The notes under the pieces are model-generated. The model searched no databases. It saw nothing but the letters and a program-made list of their open reading frames with translations, and was not told the DNA's origin. Made by a program: the position numbers and the translations under genes. This document shows positions 1-12,000 of a stretch of DNA of 45,113 nt, piece by piece. The stretch's first letter is position 1, and each line of letters begins with the position of its first letter. The DNA is from a virus, in IMG/VR virus record IMGVR_UViG_3300025097_002655, positions 1 through 45,113 of that record; one strand, written 5' to 3'.

Positions 1-2103
1 CAACCCATTACGATCACTACTGTCATTCTCTGTTTTAATTAAATAATCTATTCCAAACCCATAATCTTTTCCAACAATTACTTTTTTATCAAAATAGTGA
101 GACCCGCGCATTAAAGGCATTTTAAACTCAGAGACCCCTCTAGACTCGAAATTGTTTCTTTCCAGTGAGCTTATATCTCTTCCTAAAGGATTAGTTGGAA
201 AAACTTCAGATAAGCGGCGGTACAACATATGGATAAAGATATTCATATGTTCAATGAATTCCTGTATGTACGAAACCCTTAAATATTCAGCGCTAAAGCG
301 ATCTGCAAAATAATCTAAAGGAAGCGTGTCCACTTTGTCTGCAAAGTTTTGAATTATTCCCTTGTACTCGGTCATGGCATATGATAGATGTTCTTCTACG
401 CTCCAAGACTTGCCGGCGTGCTTATTATAGGTTCGGATTTCCGATGCTTTAGAAGTTAGATATCCAGTGTTGTGGTCAAATATATTCTGAACATCTACAA
501 AAGTAGCGTGTTCCGCTGTTGGTCGTAATGGAGTATTTGTCAATTTATAATGCAAGTCGTCTAAAATATTCCTCACTAAGATCAACCGCTTTAGGGCTTC
601 CCTTATAAAAATAGGAGAAGCATCATATATTGTATAATCTACGCCGTAACGAAAAGAGCCATCATGTCTTGCATTTGGATCCCCCCCTTCGTTTAAAATA
701 TCTTTCCCCTCAAAAAAGGAAATCTTATTCTTAGCTATAGTTTGCCCGATTGAAGAGTCGATATTTGGGATTGCTATATCATCTAGCCTAGAAACATTCA
801 TTATTATCTTCTGCGGGAAATCACTATTTGGCCCTAGTTCAGTAGAATAACCGTTTGTTCCAAGATTATTAATAGGAAGATTAGAAGGCGGGTCTATAAA
901 GATTCTCTTTGCTGTCATGTTCATAATATATGACGGAGACTGAGTGTCCATTAGTCCTGTTCCGTCAAGAATCTGGACTGACGTGTCTCTATTTCTGTAA
1001 AGATACGGGAATAGACTGTGTTCTGCCAAATATGATTCTAGGTCGAAAGCAAAAGAGAACCGATGATTCTCTTGACTATCTTTTGTGAGCCAAAAATTAG
1101 AGAAGTAGTTCCCTTTTTTGACAATTTTTCTTATTCCCTCTCTCCGGGTTATTTTGGCAGAGGCAGGTGGGCTCGTAAGGTTCTTTTCTATCTGGGCAAT
1201 ACTAGAAAATAAAGCCCAGGCATTATTATTAGAATTAAAAATTGTCAGCTTTTGCTTATCTGGAGATGATGTAGTTGTAGTTTTGGAGAACGTGCCTTTT
1301 TTGGGCTTGTTCCCTATTCCTATCATTGGGTTATCTAAGGATATGCTTTTCCAAATAGTCTTGTTGCCTATTAGAGTTTTTGAAACAGGATTTGTCATTC
1401 CTGTAGATAATGATATTTGGGATACTCCAACATCTGAATCTGACAGAGTGTACATATAGGCATACAGGCTAAGCTGTTTTGTGTTTTTTAAATCTGTTTC
1501 CTTGAATTTAAAATGAATAGGATCAAGATGAATCAAGATTTCAGAAAGGGAGTCGTAGTCCCCCTTGTTAGCCAATTTAGATACTTCTGTTCCCAACAGA
1601 TCAGAGATCGGGGCATCAAACATTGCCATAGAAGGCGGTAAATTTACTCCATCTCCGTTATAAACAAATTGGTTTTTAAACATTAATTGAACGGCAGCCA
1701 TTTTTGAAGAATATGGTGATAGTGGTTGTGACTCTTCCAAGAAGTCATAAAAATATTCACAACCTTTGTCAGCAGACTTAGTGGAAAAGTCGCCCTTCAT
1801 GAAGGAAATAAATTGTGGGGCCGGAACCTTGGCAGAAAACTTTCCATCTTGTTCTTGTAATCCCTTATATTCTTGGATCCTCTGAGTTATAAAATCCATT
1901 ACTTCAGATGAATGCTTGCCGTATGAGGCGACTACTCTCATTCTTACATTTGAAAAGGAAAGGTGCCCACTTGATTTAGATTTTGAAGTTAAGCGGAAAG
2001 AGGAGAACACAGACATTGTGCTCTTGGTTCCGGACTCCTTCTTATCTGTAGAGTCCAGTGTTACCGAGTTTATTTCTATATCCTTAATCATTCTAATAGA
2101 CAT
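1..2103 (-). CDS. Large virion-type hypothetical protein, 3' end outside the window (partial)
   Basis: An open frame runs without a stop from an ATG at 2103 to base 1, giving exactly 701 codons; the C-terminus lies beyond the window. The start MSIRMIKDIEINSV follows the TAA stop of the upstream gene by three bases, with a GGGGA run about ten bases ahead. I recognise no domain. The sequence is soluble in character, with no signal peptide or obvious membrane segment, and is rich in Ser, Asn and Lys. It holds long alternating hydrophobic stretches in the first half and more helical segments (for example EHLSYAMTEYKGIIQNF) in the second. Its position as the last gene of a co-directional baseplate/tail series suggests a structural role. 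That is inference from context only. Confidence 0.75.
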   Translation of the reverse strand, partial: MSIRMIKDIEINSVTLDSTDKKESGTKSTMSVFSSFRLTSKSKSSGHLSFSNVRMRVVASYGKHSSEVMDFITQRIQEYKGLQEQDGKFSAKVPAPQFISFMKGDFSTKSADKGCEYFYDFLEESQPLSPYSSKMAAVQLMFKNQFVYNGDGVNLPPSMAMFDAPISDLLGTEVSKLANKGDYDSLSEILIHLDPIHFKFKETDLKNTKQLSLYAYMYTLSDSDVGVSQISLSTGMTNPVSKTLIGNKTIWKSISLDNPMIGIGNKPKKGTFSKTTTTSSPDKQKLTIFNSNNNAWALFSSIAQIEKNLTSPPASAKITRREGIRKIVKKGNYFSNFWLTKDSQENHRFSFAFDLESYLAEHSLFPYLYRNRDTSVQILDGTGLMDTQSPSYIMNMTAKRIFIDPPSNLPINNLGTNGYSTELGPNSDFPQKIIMNVSRLDDIAIPNIDSSIGQTIAKNKISFFEGKDILNEGGDPNARHDGSFRYGVDYTIYDASPIFIREALKRLILVRNILDDLHYKLTNTPLRPTAEHATFVDVQNIFDHNTGYLTSKASEIRTYNKHAGKSWSVEEHLSYAMTEYKGIIQNFADKVDTLPLDYFADRFSAEYLRVSYIQEFIEHMNIFIHMLYRRLSEVFPTNPLGRDISSLERNNFESRGVSEFKMPLMRGSHYFDKKVIVGKDYGFGIDYLIKTENDSSDRNGL

Positions 2104-2106
2104 ATT

Positions 2107-3021
2107 TTAATATCCCCAATCCTCGGCTGTGCCAATAGAATCTACAATATCGCATATATTGCCCGGCTCTCTTTCTATATTTCGGCGATAAACCGTTGAG
2201 TGAGTTGGCATCTCAATCCCTGGGACTTCTTGATCAACTAAGACTTCCAAGAAATATTCCACATAACTATTATCTAGTGACGGGTAAGCTTGAAGAATAT
2301 CATCGTCTGTGCCCTCAATTGTAGTGGCTAAAACACCAGCCTCTGCTTGAAAGAATAAATTATCAGCATTTTCTGTATTTGGGTTGATGAACCCTAGCGC
2401 CGTAATCTGGTTTGAATCATCTACTTTAAAGATTTCAACATCATAGTTCCCGTTGAGTTTGAACAAAGTGTTTATTTCTTGTACATCTAGAGTAATATTT
2501 TGGTTTTCACTTAGTCTATAAAAATTATCTTCCGTGCCCGGCAATGCAGAGACATCATACCCAATAACTAAAGATGCGCTTACGACAGGGATAGTATTTC
2601 CTGCTCGAAAATTAGTCGTTCCCGATAAGGCAACATCACTATATCTGTTTATAGTGATATGCCACGATGGAACATAATCCGACCAAGGGCTGCTGTCACC
2701 AAGATATCTATTAAAAGGTGCAGTATATTCAGCCTGCTGGTTAAAGCTATTAGCAAGATTTAGACTCCTCATGGAGACTATCGGGGAAACGCTTCCGGTA
2801 AATCGAACGAGGGGGCCAAACCGAGGAGTTTGTGTACTGATGCGGGTGACTATGTTATTTTGAGATTCTGACAGTCCTCCATACACCCCGTCATATAAAA
2901 TATCATTATCATAAAAAGCATAATATTCTGGCTTTAGTTCGCCTTTCGAGAACTTCTCTTTTCCATAAGGAGTTAGTTCTAGTCGAATAACCTCCTCTTT
3001 TTGATTTAAAAACTTTACCAT
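2107..3021 (-). CDS. Conserved phage virion protein of unknown role (304 aa)
   Basis: Complete 304-residue frame, seven bases after the 3361-residue protein and three bases before the next start. The N-terminus (VIRLELTPYGKEKFSKGEL, then YYAFYDNDILYDG) resembles a class of unassigned proteins I associate with large marine myoviruses, in which a TPYG motif is followed by an aromatic YYAF-D block. No catalytic motif, signal peptide or membrane segment is visible, and the body looks beta-rich. Its place between two very large structural genes suggests a small tail or baseplate component. I cannot assign a T4 counterpart. Confidence 0.75.
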   Translation of the reverse strand: MVKFLNQKEEVIRLELTPYGKEKFSKGELKPEYYAFYDNDILYDGVYGGLSESQNNIVTRISTQTPRFGPLVRFTGSVSPIVSMRSLNLANSFNQQAEYTAPFNRYLGDSSPWSDYVPSWHITINRYSDVALSGTTNFRAGNTIPVVSASLVIGYDVSALPGTEDNFYRLSENQNITLDVQEINTLFKLNGNYDVEIFKVDDSNQITALGFINPNTENADNLFFQAEAGVLATTIEGTDDDILQAYPSLDNSYVEYFLEVLVDQEVPGIEMPTHSTVYRRNIEREPGNICDIVDSIGTAEDWGY

Positions 3022-3028
3022 ACTTTAA

Positions 3029-6000
3029 TTATGTCTCTTCGTTATTATTTGGCGTAGCCAGTAAAGATAATGTCACTGGCTGATTAGACGCCATTGGTAA
3101 TGTTGAGCCTGGAGGAATGTTAATATTGATTGGCAACAAATTATTCGAAGAATTTTCTTCCTCTGCATACTCTTTTTCAAGGTCAGGACGGAAGCCTACT
3201 TTTGTATCAATCTTGGCTAGCTCTAGAAGTGAGAAATAGTCATATGGCCAGTTGTAGGTAGGGTTATTGACAGAGTGCTTGAGAAGATAACTATTTTTAG
3301 CGAAAGTATCTTTCATCTGATCAAGGGCAGTGAGTTGCTCCTCGGACATGCCGCTCCTCGCGAGGTAACCTCGTACGTTATCATATCCAAGGGCGGCATT
3401 TCCATCAACCTCTTCCATAACCATATGAGAATAATCCGTTAGTCCGCGCTCTTTAACTTTGAATACGAGCCATTTAATCTCGGGGAAGAGTCCATTCTTA
3501 GAGTTTGGTGTTGCAACGTCCAATAAATCATATCTAGGGTGTCCTGTTCTCTCTACGCTTAGCTCTAGTTGCTTCTTTAATACTTCTGGGAATTTTGTTG
3601 TCCCATCTTCCACTAAGTTTCCTGGCATGTAATGATCGATAGCTGAGAAACTAAGTTTAAAGTTGCGACCAATGTCCGGAAGCACGCCTTGCCAAATATC
3701 TGCAAGATCTTGGCGGCTGAGGTTTATTACGTGTTCCATCAGATAGACTACAGGGATTGTACTTATTTTTCCTCCCTGCAATATTTCATCATAATCATCA
3801 TCACCGAAGGGGTTAATCACTTCAGGTATGTGAGGATATCCGCTTGGCACAAGATCTTGTAGTTGTTTTGCTAAAGCAGGTGGGAAAGAATATTTTGTAA
3901 ATTTCTTCCTGAACTCTTTGATTTTTGGCCCCAATTCATTAGCTGGGGCGTTCAGCGTCACTAAGCGAATGTTCTGCTTTTCATCTCGATATACTGGCAA
4001 AGCAACTATAGCTTCTGATAGTTTCTTCTCATTATCTTCTGGCAATTCTCCCATTCTTTTTGCCTTATTGGGATCAAAACCCTTCCGGATAATTTCATCG
4101 GGATCAAAGCCGCACAAATCAGCTAAGGATCTTACCTGTCGCTGGGAGTCTATTACAAACTTGGGAATCTTTTTAACATATTCATAATTTACAGCGGTAT
4201 TTCCCCCTGTTCCATCAAGTTGTCCTAGGGCGACGCGATCATATTCCTCGTCTTTCCCAGTTGGAATATCCTTAATATAAAGATAAATACCCTTGTTGTG
4301 ATCAGGGGTAACACCATACTGGTGCCACATCCCCTGAGCAGAGGAAGTGTATTCACTTGGTGTGACTGAAGAAGAGAAATCATAAGAAGTTCCGCCGCCA
4401 TAGCGATTAGGGAAATCTAATATGGGAGTTTCCCACTTCGGCATAATTGTCCACTTATTAGGATCAGAAGAGATATAGGTTCCGCCAACGCCGATAGGGA
4501 ATTGATTGTGGACATTGATTGTTGCGTCTATATCCATTCGATTTTGCCAAGCCCTGTTCCACCCATAATCAGGGGTTGCTGTAGTCGCGACATCATTTCC
4601 GTCGCGATCAACATAAGACCCGCTGGCTACATCAAAATAGCTTCCACTTTCATTTAAATATTGAATGAATAACTCGCCCTCTTCGTTGTTAATAATCTGT
4701 TCTAGAGTATATTCTTCTCTCCTCGAAGATGGCACAAACAATAGCCGAACCAAGCTTGGACCATAATAATAGGGGGGAGTGAAGGGCGCAAATTCGCCGC
4801 GGTGGACAGGCCACGTAGATCCGCTTGGAGTTTGGTTTGGAGTAAGTCCTGACCAGCCTTCTGAACCGGTGGCTGTTGGTATGCCGAAAGCATAAGGATT
4901 ACTATAGAGATTAAAGTTGTCTGTCTTTAGAAGTCCAACTTCCATCATATATGCGCTCTTATTATCCACTACAACAGTTCTTTCAGGATTTGTTACCTGT
5001 TGGCTGCTCTTTGGTAGTGAGCCAAACTGTGACACAAATTTCGTTAAGTGTCCCTCGTGTCCAAACTTATTGAACTTCTTCTTTAAAAAGAACTTTGGAA
5101 CATTGGCTAAGAAGTTGGAAACCATCTTCTTATAAAGGGTGTCGTCTAGTCCCTTAGCAGAGATTGAACCACTAACATCGTGATGTAAATATTCATTAAT
5201 ATCTGATAATACGACCGGTTGGTCAAATCCTTGTTCTAAGAAACTGGCTGGATCCATGATCGATTCAAAAGGGAGCCTATCTCCCCAGAAAAATTTATTA
5301 ACGTCAGCGTCAGACCAATCTAATTCATTAGTTTGGCGGCGTTGGTTCCCAGGAACTTGTCCTGCCGCTACAGCAGCAAGTGTGCCGGAAAGTGCTCCCT
5401 TTAATGGAGTTGTAGCCGAAGAAGACAGGAAAGCGCCATCATTTCTGGTTGCTCTGCGAATAGGGTAATCAACCGCTAAACCAGATTTTATAGAGTTATA
5501 TAAAATTCCTGGAGCAAAGAATGGTTTATATATTGATCGCCAGGCTTGAGTCGTGGCTGCATCATCGCCCTCATACACTGCTTGTGAGTTATATGACTCA
5601 TAGAAAGACTTGGCGATATCCAGTGTTCTGTCTACGGGATAAAATCCATTATAAGGAAGCAGCTTAGCAACAGCGTTTGAAGAGAGTTCAAAATGACGGG
5701 GATGATTATTAAAAATAAAGTTACGATTATCTTCGCTCATTGGCATCAGGTCACCTAGGAACTCTGGTGTATCTGTTAGGGCGAAGCGTTCATAAAAAGA
5801 GGTATTAAGTCCACTGTAATTATCTCCGTTGGCTCCTGTAATTGACAGGGACGATGAAATTGTGGCTGCCAATGGCCCAAGCTGCTGATATTGAGAAACG
5901 TGCTCGCTTATACGGAATTCTGGGATAATTGTGTGATCTTTCGCTGCCAATCTTATATCTTGTGCATAATCTTCATAGGTATTGTAGAACGGATAAGAGG

Positions 6001-9000
6001 CATCGGCTGATGTTCCTTTGGCTGCGCCATCAACGTACCTGCGAGATTGTCCGGCAGTCCAAGATGGTCGTGTATATGCAGCGCCGGGTGAGCGGGGTTC
6101 TGGCAAATAATAATTGGATACGTTGGCATTTTTGCCGCCGGCAAAAGCTACAACACTTAAGTACCCTTCATCTGCTACCGCAGATCCTGTGATTGGCTTT
6201 GTATTCATCGCAGTCCCGGCGTTATCTGCACTAAGATCGACAATCCCAACTGTTGGAGATCCATTGACTGATATAAAGATTAATCCCGAGGCTTGTGCAT
6301 CAGTGATAGAGCTAGCGATCGCCCCGGCGACGTCATTAGCAGAAGAAGTTGCGTCTTGAACACCTATGATCGAGGGCGAAGATGCGGCAATGGTTACGCT
6401 GCTATCAAAAGTCATCGTATGGGTTACTGAGGCATCCTCTAATATTAAAGTCTTCCCGTCAAAATCTGCATCAGCGCCATTCGCCCAAGAGACAACACCT
6501 ATTCCGCTTGATAATCCCACAATAGAGGAGATGGTCTTGCTGTTCATCGCACTGCCAGCGGTTGATGCAGTTAATTGTATTTTAGCTGTATCTGATGGGT
6601 CTTTGTTGACGGAATAATCAACTGGAACAGACGATACGGAATCAGATAGAGCATCATACAGGGAGTCTCGAATATCCTCTGTTGTAGCTCCGGCTGAACC
6701 AACTAGTCCAACGGTATAGGTCTTCATCGCGGAGTCGTATACAAACCCACCGGTAGATTTATCAAACTCAAAATAAACAGTAGCGGATGATCCCTGCGTG
6801 GTTACTATTTCTGCTCCCCCGTGTAAAGAAGCTCTATCGGCCATCGATCCAACAGTTATCTCTGCCGTAGCAGCTTCAAGAGGTTGTCCCTGGTACAACG
6901 ACGCGGTAATTGATGCGGAAGCCGTAGCTGGGGTTTCGGATAAAGTTACAAGCTGAGTTGCCGGGATGTTATAAACATATTGAGCAGAGTTAACACTGGC
7001 TGTCTGATAAGATGCCGAGCCATTAGCATAAGAAGAGTTTGTTATATTATCGTTAATTGATCCATAGTGAGTCATCATTAGCTCACCGCAAGCCATAGTA
7101 GCAGCGTCGGCCATCAAAACCGGGATAGATGCTGTCAATACCCCCACGAGCGAGGAATTATAATCAGCGTACAGGTAGGTATCCAATGGCCACATAGAAG
7201 CCGAACCGTTACCTATTGCCTCTGGGTAGCTTGGGTCTAGCGTGTTGTAGGGCGTCTGCTCTTTTGCTAGGATAGTATAACCCTGTGAAGTGACATAATC
7301 CCCTGTTTGCCTAGGCATTTGGCGGTTATAGTAATTCTTTGTAGATGGAGTTCGAAGGCTCACATAAGATGCTAACGCAGCGGGTGAACCCCCAGGTAGA
7401 GTAGAGTTATCCTTCCAGAAATCATTTACAAAAGAGAATCTTGCGCGGGTGCCCGAAAGATAAGTGTATATTTCTTTTGGGTAGATTGTTTCAGAATATT
7501 CGAATATCTTAATCAGGTTTAACCCGTTTACATACTCTGGGAGGTTTGAGACTCTTTGGTCTCTCATTATCTCATATGGTCTTTTTATTTGTCCGTGCGA
7601 AAATTTTAGTCTTCCTTGAATTTCACGGTTTAACTCACGGTTAGCAAACCCCATTAAAGAGTTTCCATAGCTATATTTCATACCTAGAGTTGTAAGCGTT
7701 TGCCCGGTTCTTGAAGGAGTTCCTAAGGGAGTCCGAACAACGTGACGAAGGGGCTTATACCGAGATGTCAAGGGCGTTTCCTTAAACCTCTGGGAATAGT
7801 AATATCCTAAAGTATTTCCTGCTCGGTCTGTAGTTTGTCTGCTCGTTGTGCCACCGCCGTACGTAACTTCAGAAGGTGGTGACGGAATTGTAATTTTATA
7901 ACGACGAGTTGGGGGAAGTTCAAATATGTTATTTCGTCTAAAGTACGATCCCTGATTTGTTGATCCCTCTCTTAATTGTGTCCATGGTGCTATCTCAGGG
8001 TCATGACCCCAGATAAATTCATATTTCCCAGCAGAGGAAGTATAGATCGCTTTGCCGAAAGAAGGGTCAGAGTCAAAAGAAGTTACTGGGACTGGTATAT
8101 CATTAGGGTACCGATTTCCAGACAGGATATAGTCGCTATAGAGCCCAGTGTTTGATCCGGAGAGCGCCATAAACCACTGTGTGCTATCACCGGCTGGAAT
8201 AGGCCGGGTAACAAAAGCATTGTCGTAAAAGGTGCCAGTTATATAAGCCAAAGGAGAAGTTGTAGAAATCTGAAGTCTTCTAGTCTGGTTGCTTGGAGCC
8301 TTGTGAACCGAAGGAGTTGTTGGGTCTCCTGATTCATAGCCGCCAAATAGAGTATGCGCAGACAAACGAGTATTAAGAGATGTGCGTACTGGAATATTAC
8401 GGAAAGGCAACGCGTTATTAGGAGAGTACTGATTTGAGTTCACATCCCTAAATTGCTGTTTAGAATCAAGCTTTGAGCCAGGTGCTGCGAAAGTGTTGAC
8501 TATAATGGTCTGGGTTGTGCGGCGGGCTGGTCTTTGTCGAGGTGCAGCATAATCAGCAGACCCTGTAGCATTATTTGAGCGCATTGAAGGGGTTGTTATA
8601 AACGCCGAAGGCATGGAAACATCATATTGATCTGTGTTAAAAACAAAGTCGATATTTGTGTCTGCTCTGTTGTTACCTAGGACGACTTCATAGTTGCGTT
8701 CAAAGTTTCCGATTTGACGAACCCCAGAAGTAACCGAGTGGTTTGTTACTGATGTTTGAATATTTTTAAGGTTTACCGGCCGTTTGGCTGCCAATCCCCT
8801 TAGGTACTGTCCTTTGGGGGCAGAAGTTGGCGATACCGACGAGATCGTGCCTACGCCCGCGGAAATCGATAAATTGTATTCCTCTGTTCGATCTGCTGTT
8901 CTAAACGCTGCGTTATGGCGTGCTTCAGTGCCGCCGACATAGCGTCTAGTGAATGGACCCTGTAAAGGAGAAGAGCCGCCCTCTGGTTGAACCACATCCT

Positions 9001-12000
9001 GATGCATATTCGTAAGGTCTACATTCGGCAGCCCAACTGATGCTAAATAGGCATTATAGCCCGCGGTTATTGTTGTGCTTAGCGCAGTAAAGGGCGTCAT
9101 CTGCTCGCCGTTAAATGATTGTCCGCCAATTGTAGCCCGGAAACTAACTCGCTTCTTTTCATCGGGGACAGGTGAATCAACAATATCTGGCTGCTCTTCA
9201 AAGGAGTCAAAGGTTACTCCTGTTATTTTATACTTCTTGTTCTTTGCCTGATTTGCCCCCGAGCTATAATCTCCAGAAAAGCTCATTCCGAAGCTAACTG
9301 TTCTTTTTGAATCAACCTCTCTCTGGAGCGCTTTCTGGATAGATTGGCGGCTATAAATTAGTGTACCGGGGCCGGACAAGACATTGCTATATCGTTCAGC
9401 GCTTAGTTGCCACCAAGTTGCGTTATGCGACTGTAAATTATTGACAGGGGCATGATTATACCGCCAACTATAATTTGGAACTCTTGGGTTTATTCCGCCG
9501 CCAAGTCCTGCTCCGCCTGGGGATCTCGGGATTGGGCTAGGAATAACTCGATTTGGTATTGGAGGCGGGTCAATTGGTCTAATACCGCCCGGAGTGTCTC
9601 TTGGGGCGGGCGGAACGACAGGAGGATAAACAACTGCATCGTGAGGGTCGCCCTCTAGTCCTAAGTCTACAGGCGCGCCGCCAGCGTTACCGGCGGGGCC
9701 TAGAATTCCTTCTCCAAAATTTGACCGGTCTTTTAAGAGCGGGAAACCATACTGAATCTTGGGTCGTTCTAATACGTGACTCTCGACAACATTCCGAACA
9801 TTTGGAGCATAGCGAGCAGAACCCGGAAGAAGCTGCTGAATCATCTCCGACATGGCGTCGTCGAGCCATTTATAATACTTTACATATTTGTCAATATCTA
9901 TAGTGTTATTATTTACTTTCCGGAAAAATATTTCCCGCATCTTCTCCATGCGTTTATAATTGAGTCGGAATTTATTAACTGGTTCGCCGATAAGATTATT
10001 GAATTCATCGATTGAGGCGAAAAGGTGCAACATCCGGTTGGAAATGCTCCGATATAGGCTGCGCTCAACTGCAAAATAGAAGTTCTCTGGGCGGATATTC
10101 ACCCCGAAGGCTTCGTCGTCTGATGATAATACCCGAATCATGTCCTCGCTGCTAATATATTCTGGGCCCTGGAGTTTGTTTGTGTAAACGTACTCTTTCC
10201 GAACCGGAGTAGAACTAGCCTTAAAGAAGTCGCCGCGCCCGGTGTGTTGACGTAAGTTTATAGAACTTAACATCGTTCCTTGATAGTCTGAATCATATTC
10301 TCCGGCGATTGACCCAGAAGAAAAATCAACAACACTAAACTGTCCGCTAGCATTGCTGCCAGTAATATTTGTAAAGTCCCAATCTAAAGCAAGTGTCTGA
10401 ATTTGTGGAATATAAGCGTTCGGAGCGTTTGTCTGGAAAGAATAAGCATTACGGGAAGGATTAGTTCGACCATAAGAGTCTGCTTCCAGGGCCTGGTTAA
10501 CCAGGCTCCCAGTTGGTAAATAATCTGTCCAGTAACGAACGCTTGAAATTTTAGAATCTGCGTAAGTTAAAAGGCTGCCGGTATAGTTTGTACGATGTGC
10601 GCCGGCATAAATTCTCTTTGAAGACTCTATAATTGACTGCCCAGTGGCGTAAGCTATTCCTTCTTCTGTACTAAATTCTGTCTTCGCAACACCGTTATCA
10701 CAGTTAACACCATGTAATTGCAGAGTATATCCATCAGTAGCTACGGATGCTCCTAGAACCCCATCATTAAATGGCCACTTCTTTGGGCGCAAAGATAAAG
10801 TAAAGTTCCATCGCTGATTATCGTATACGTTGTTGAATATACTACTTGTTAATAGTGTTGTGCCGGCTCGATCCTTTACAAGAAAGAATGCATCCATAAC
10901 TCTGCCGGCAGGTTCATAAACGGCTGGGTATTCTCCCGGACTCTTAACTGCATAAACTTGGAGTCCATAATCATTTGGTGCAGATGCCCAGGTTAAATCA
11001 ACTGAAGAAGCAGTCGAATCAAGAGGTGTATGGAAACCAAACAGAGACGAAGAAATGACAGTGGGAAGACGATGAGAAAGAAGTTGATAGTTTTGTTTAT
11101 TTGGGAAAACTACTTCTGATTGTAAGGAGAAGACAAAGTCTTGCAGATCCGTTGATCCGCTAATCACGCCTACAGAATTAGAATTAGTCGAATCATAATA
11201 CTGATATACTGTAGCAGAGGCTGCATCAACATCTTGAAGTGCAGAGAAATCTACATACTTCTTTTCACTTGAATCTGTCTTATACGACGAAGCTAATTTA
11301 AAGTCTGAATTGTTTGAATATGTGTTTAGGGAAATTATTTCTTCACCAACACCTAAGCATCGAATAAAGTTTCTTATTGACTTTTCATTACCCTTGGACT
11401 TAAGAATGAAATTAATATTATTATAGATGTTTTTGTATATTGAATTTTTTATATCCTTTAAATTCTGATCAAAAACTATCTGTTCATCTCTCTTCAGGAA
11501 CTGTTGAAGCGTTCCAATATTTGCAAAGATTTCTGGGGTCTCAATACCCATGCTCTCGACAAGCCTATCATTAAACGGAAACTCATTCATAGAAGCAGAC
11601 AAACTGCCGCTATTATAGTTCATGTGTTTAATGTTCTTTAGGGCGGTAATCTGATTATAAATTGTGTCGAAGTAGCTTGCAATAATCTGAGTAAGGCTGA
11701 GTATTTCATTTGCACCGTCCTCTTCCTCTTCAATAATCCAAGCCGGAAGATGGTTGAGCAAGCGGGCCGAGTTTAAGCCGTCGTAGTAGCTTCCTGTGTT
11801 AACATAGGTGGTGTAGGTCGTCTGGTAAAGAGAATTTGAAGTTCTGATAATTGGGCTGGCAATTTCCTCAATATTTTTAATAGACAAATCATTTATTGCC
11901 GAACCGGTGTTGCGGCTATATGTCTCATCATATCCTAAATAATGACCATTTGAAAGTCGTCCTGAATAGTCTAATAAAACCCTATCAACACTAGCTGTTT

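Noticed and set aside
1118-1459. 113-codon plus-strand open frame
   Set aside because: Antisense to an uninterrupted 701-codon minus-strand frame that fits the gene series.
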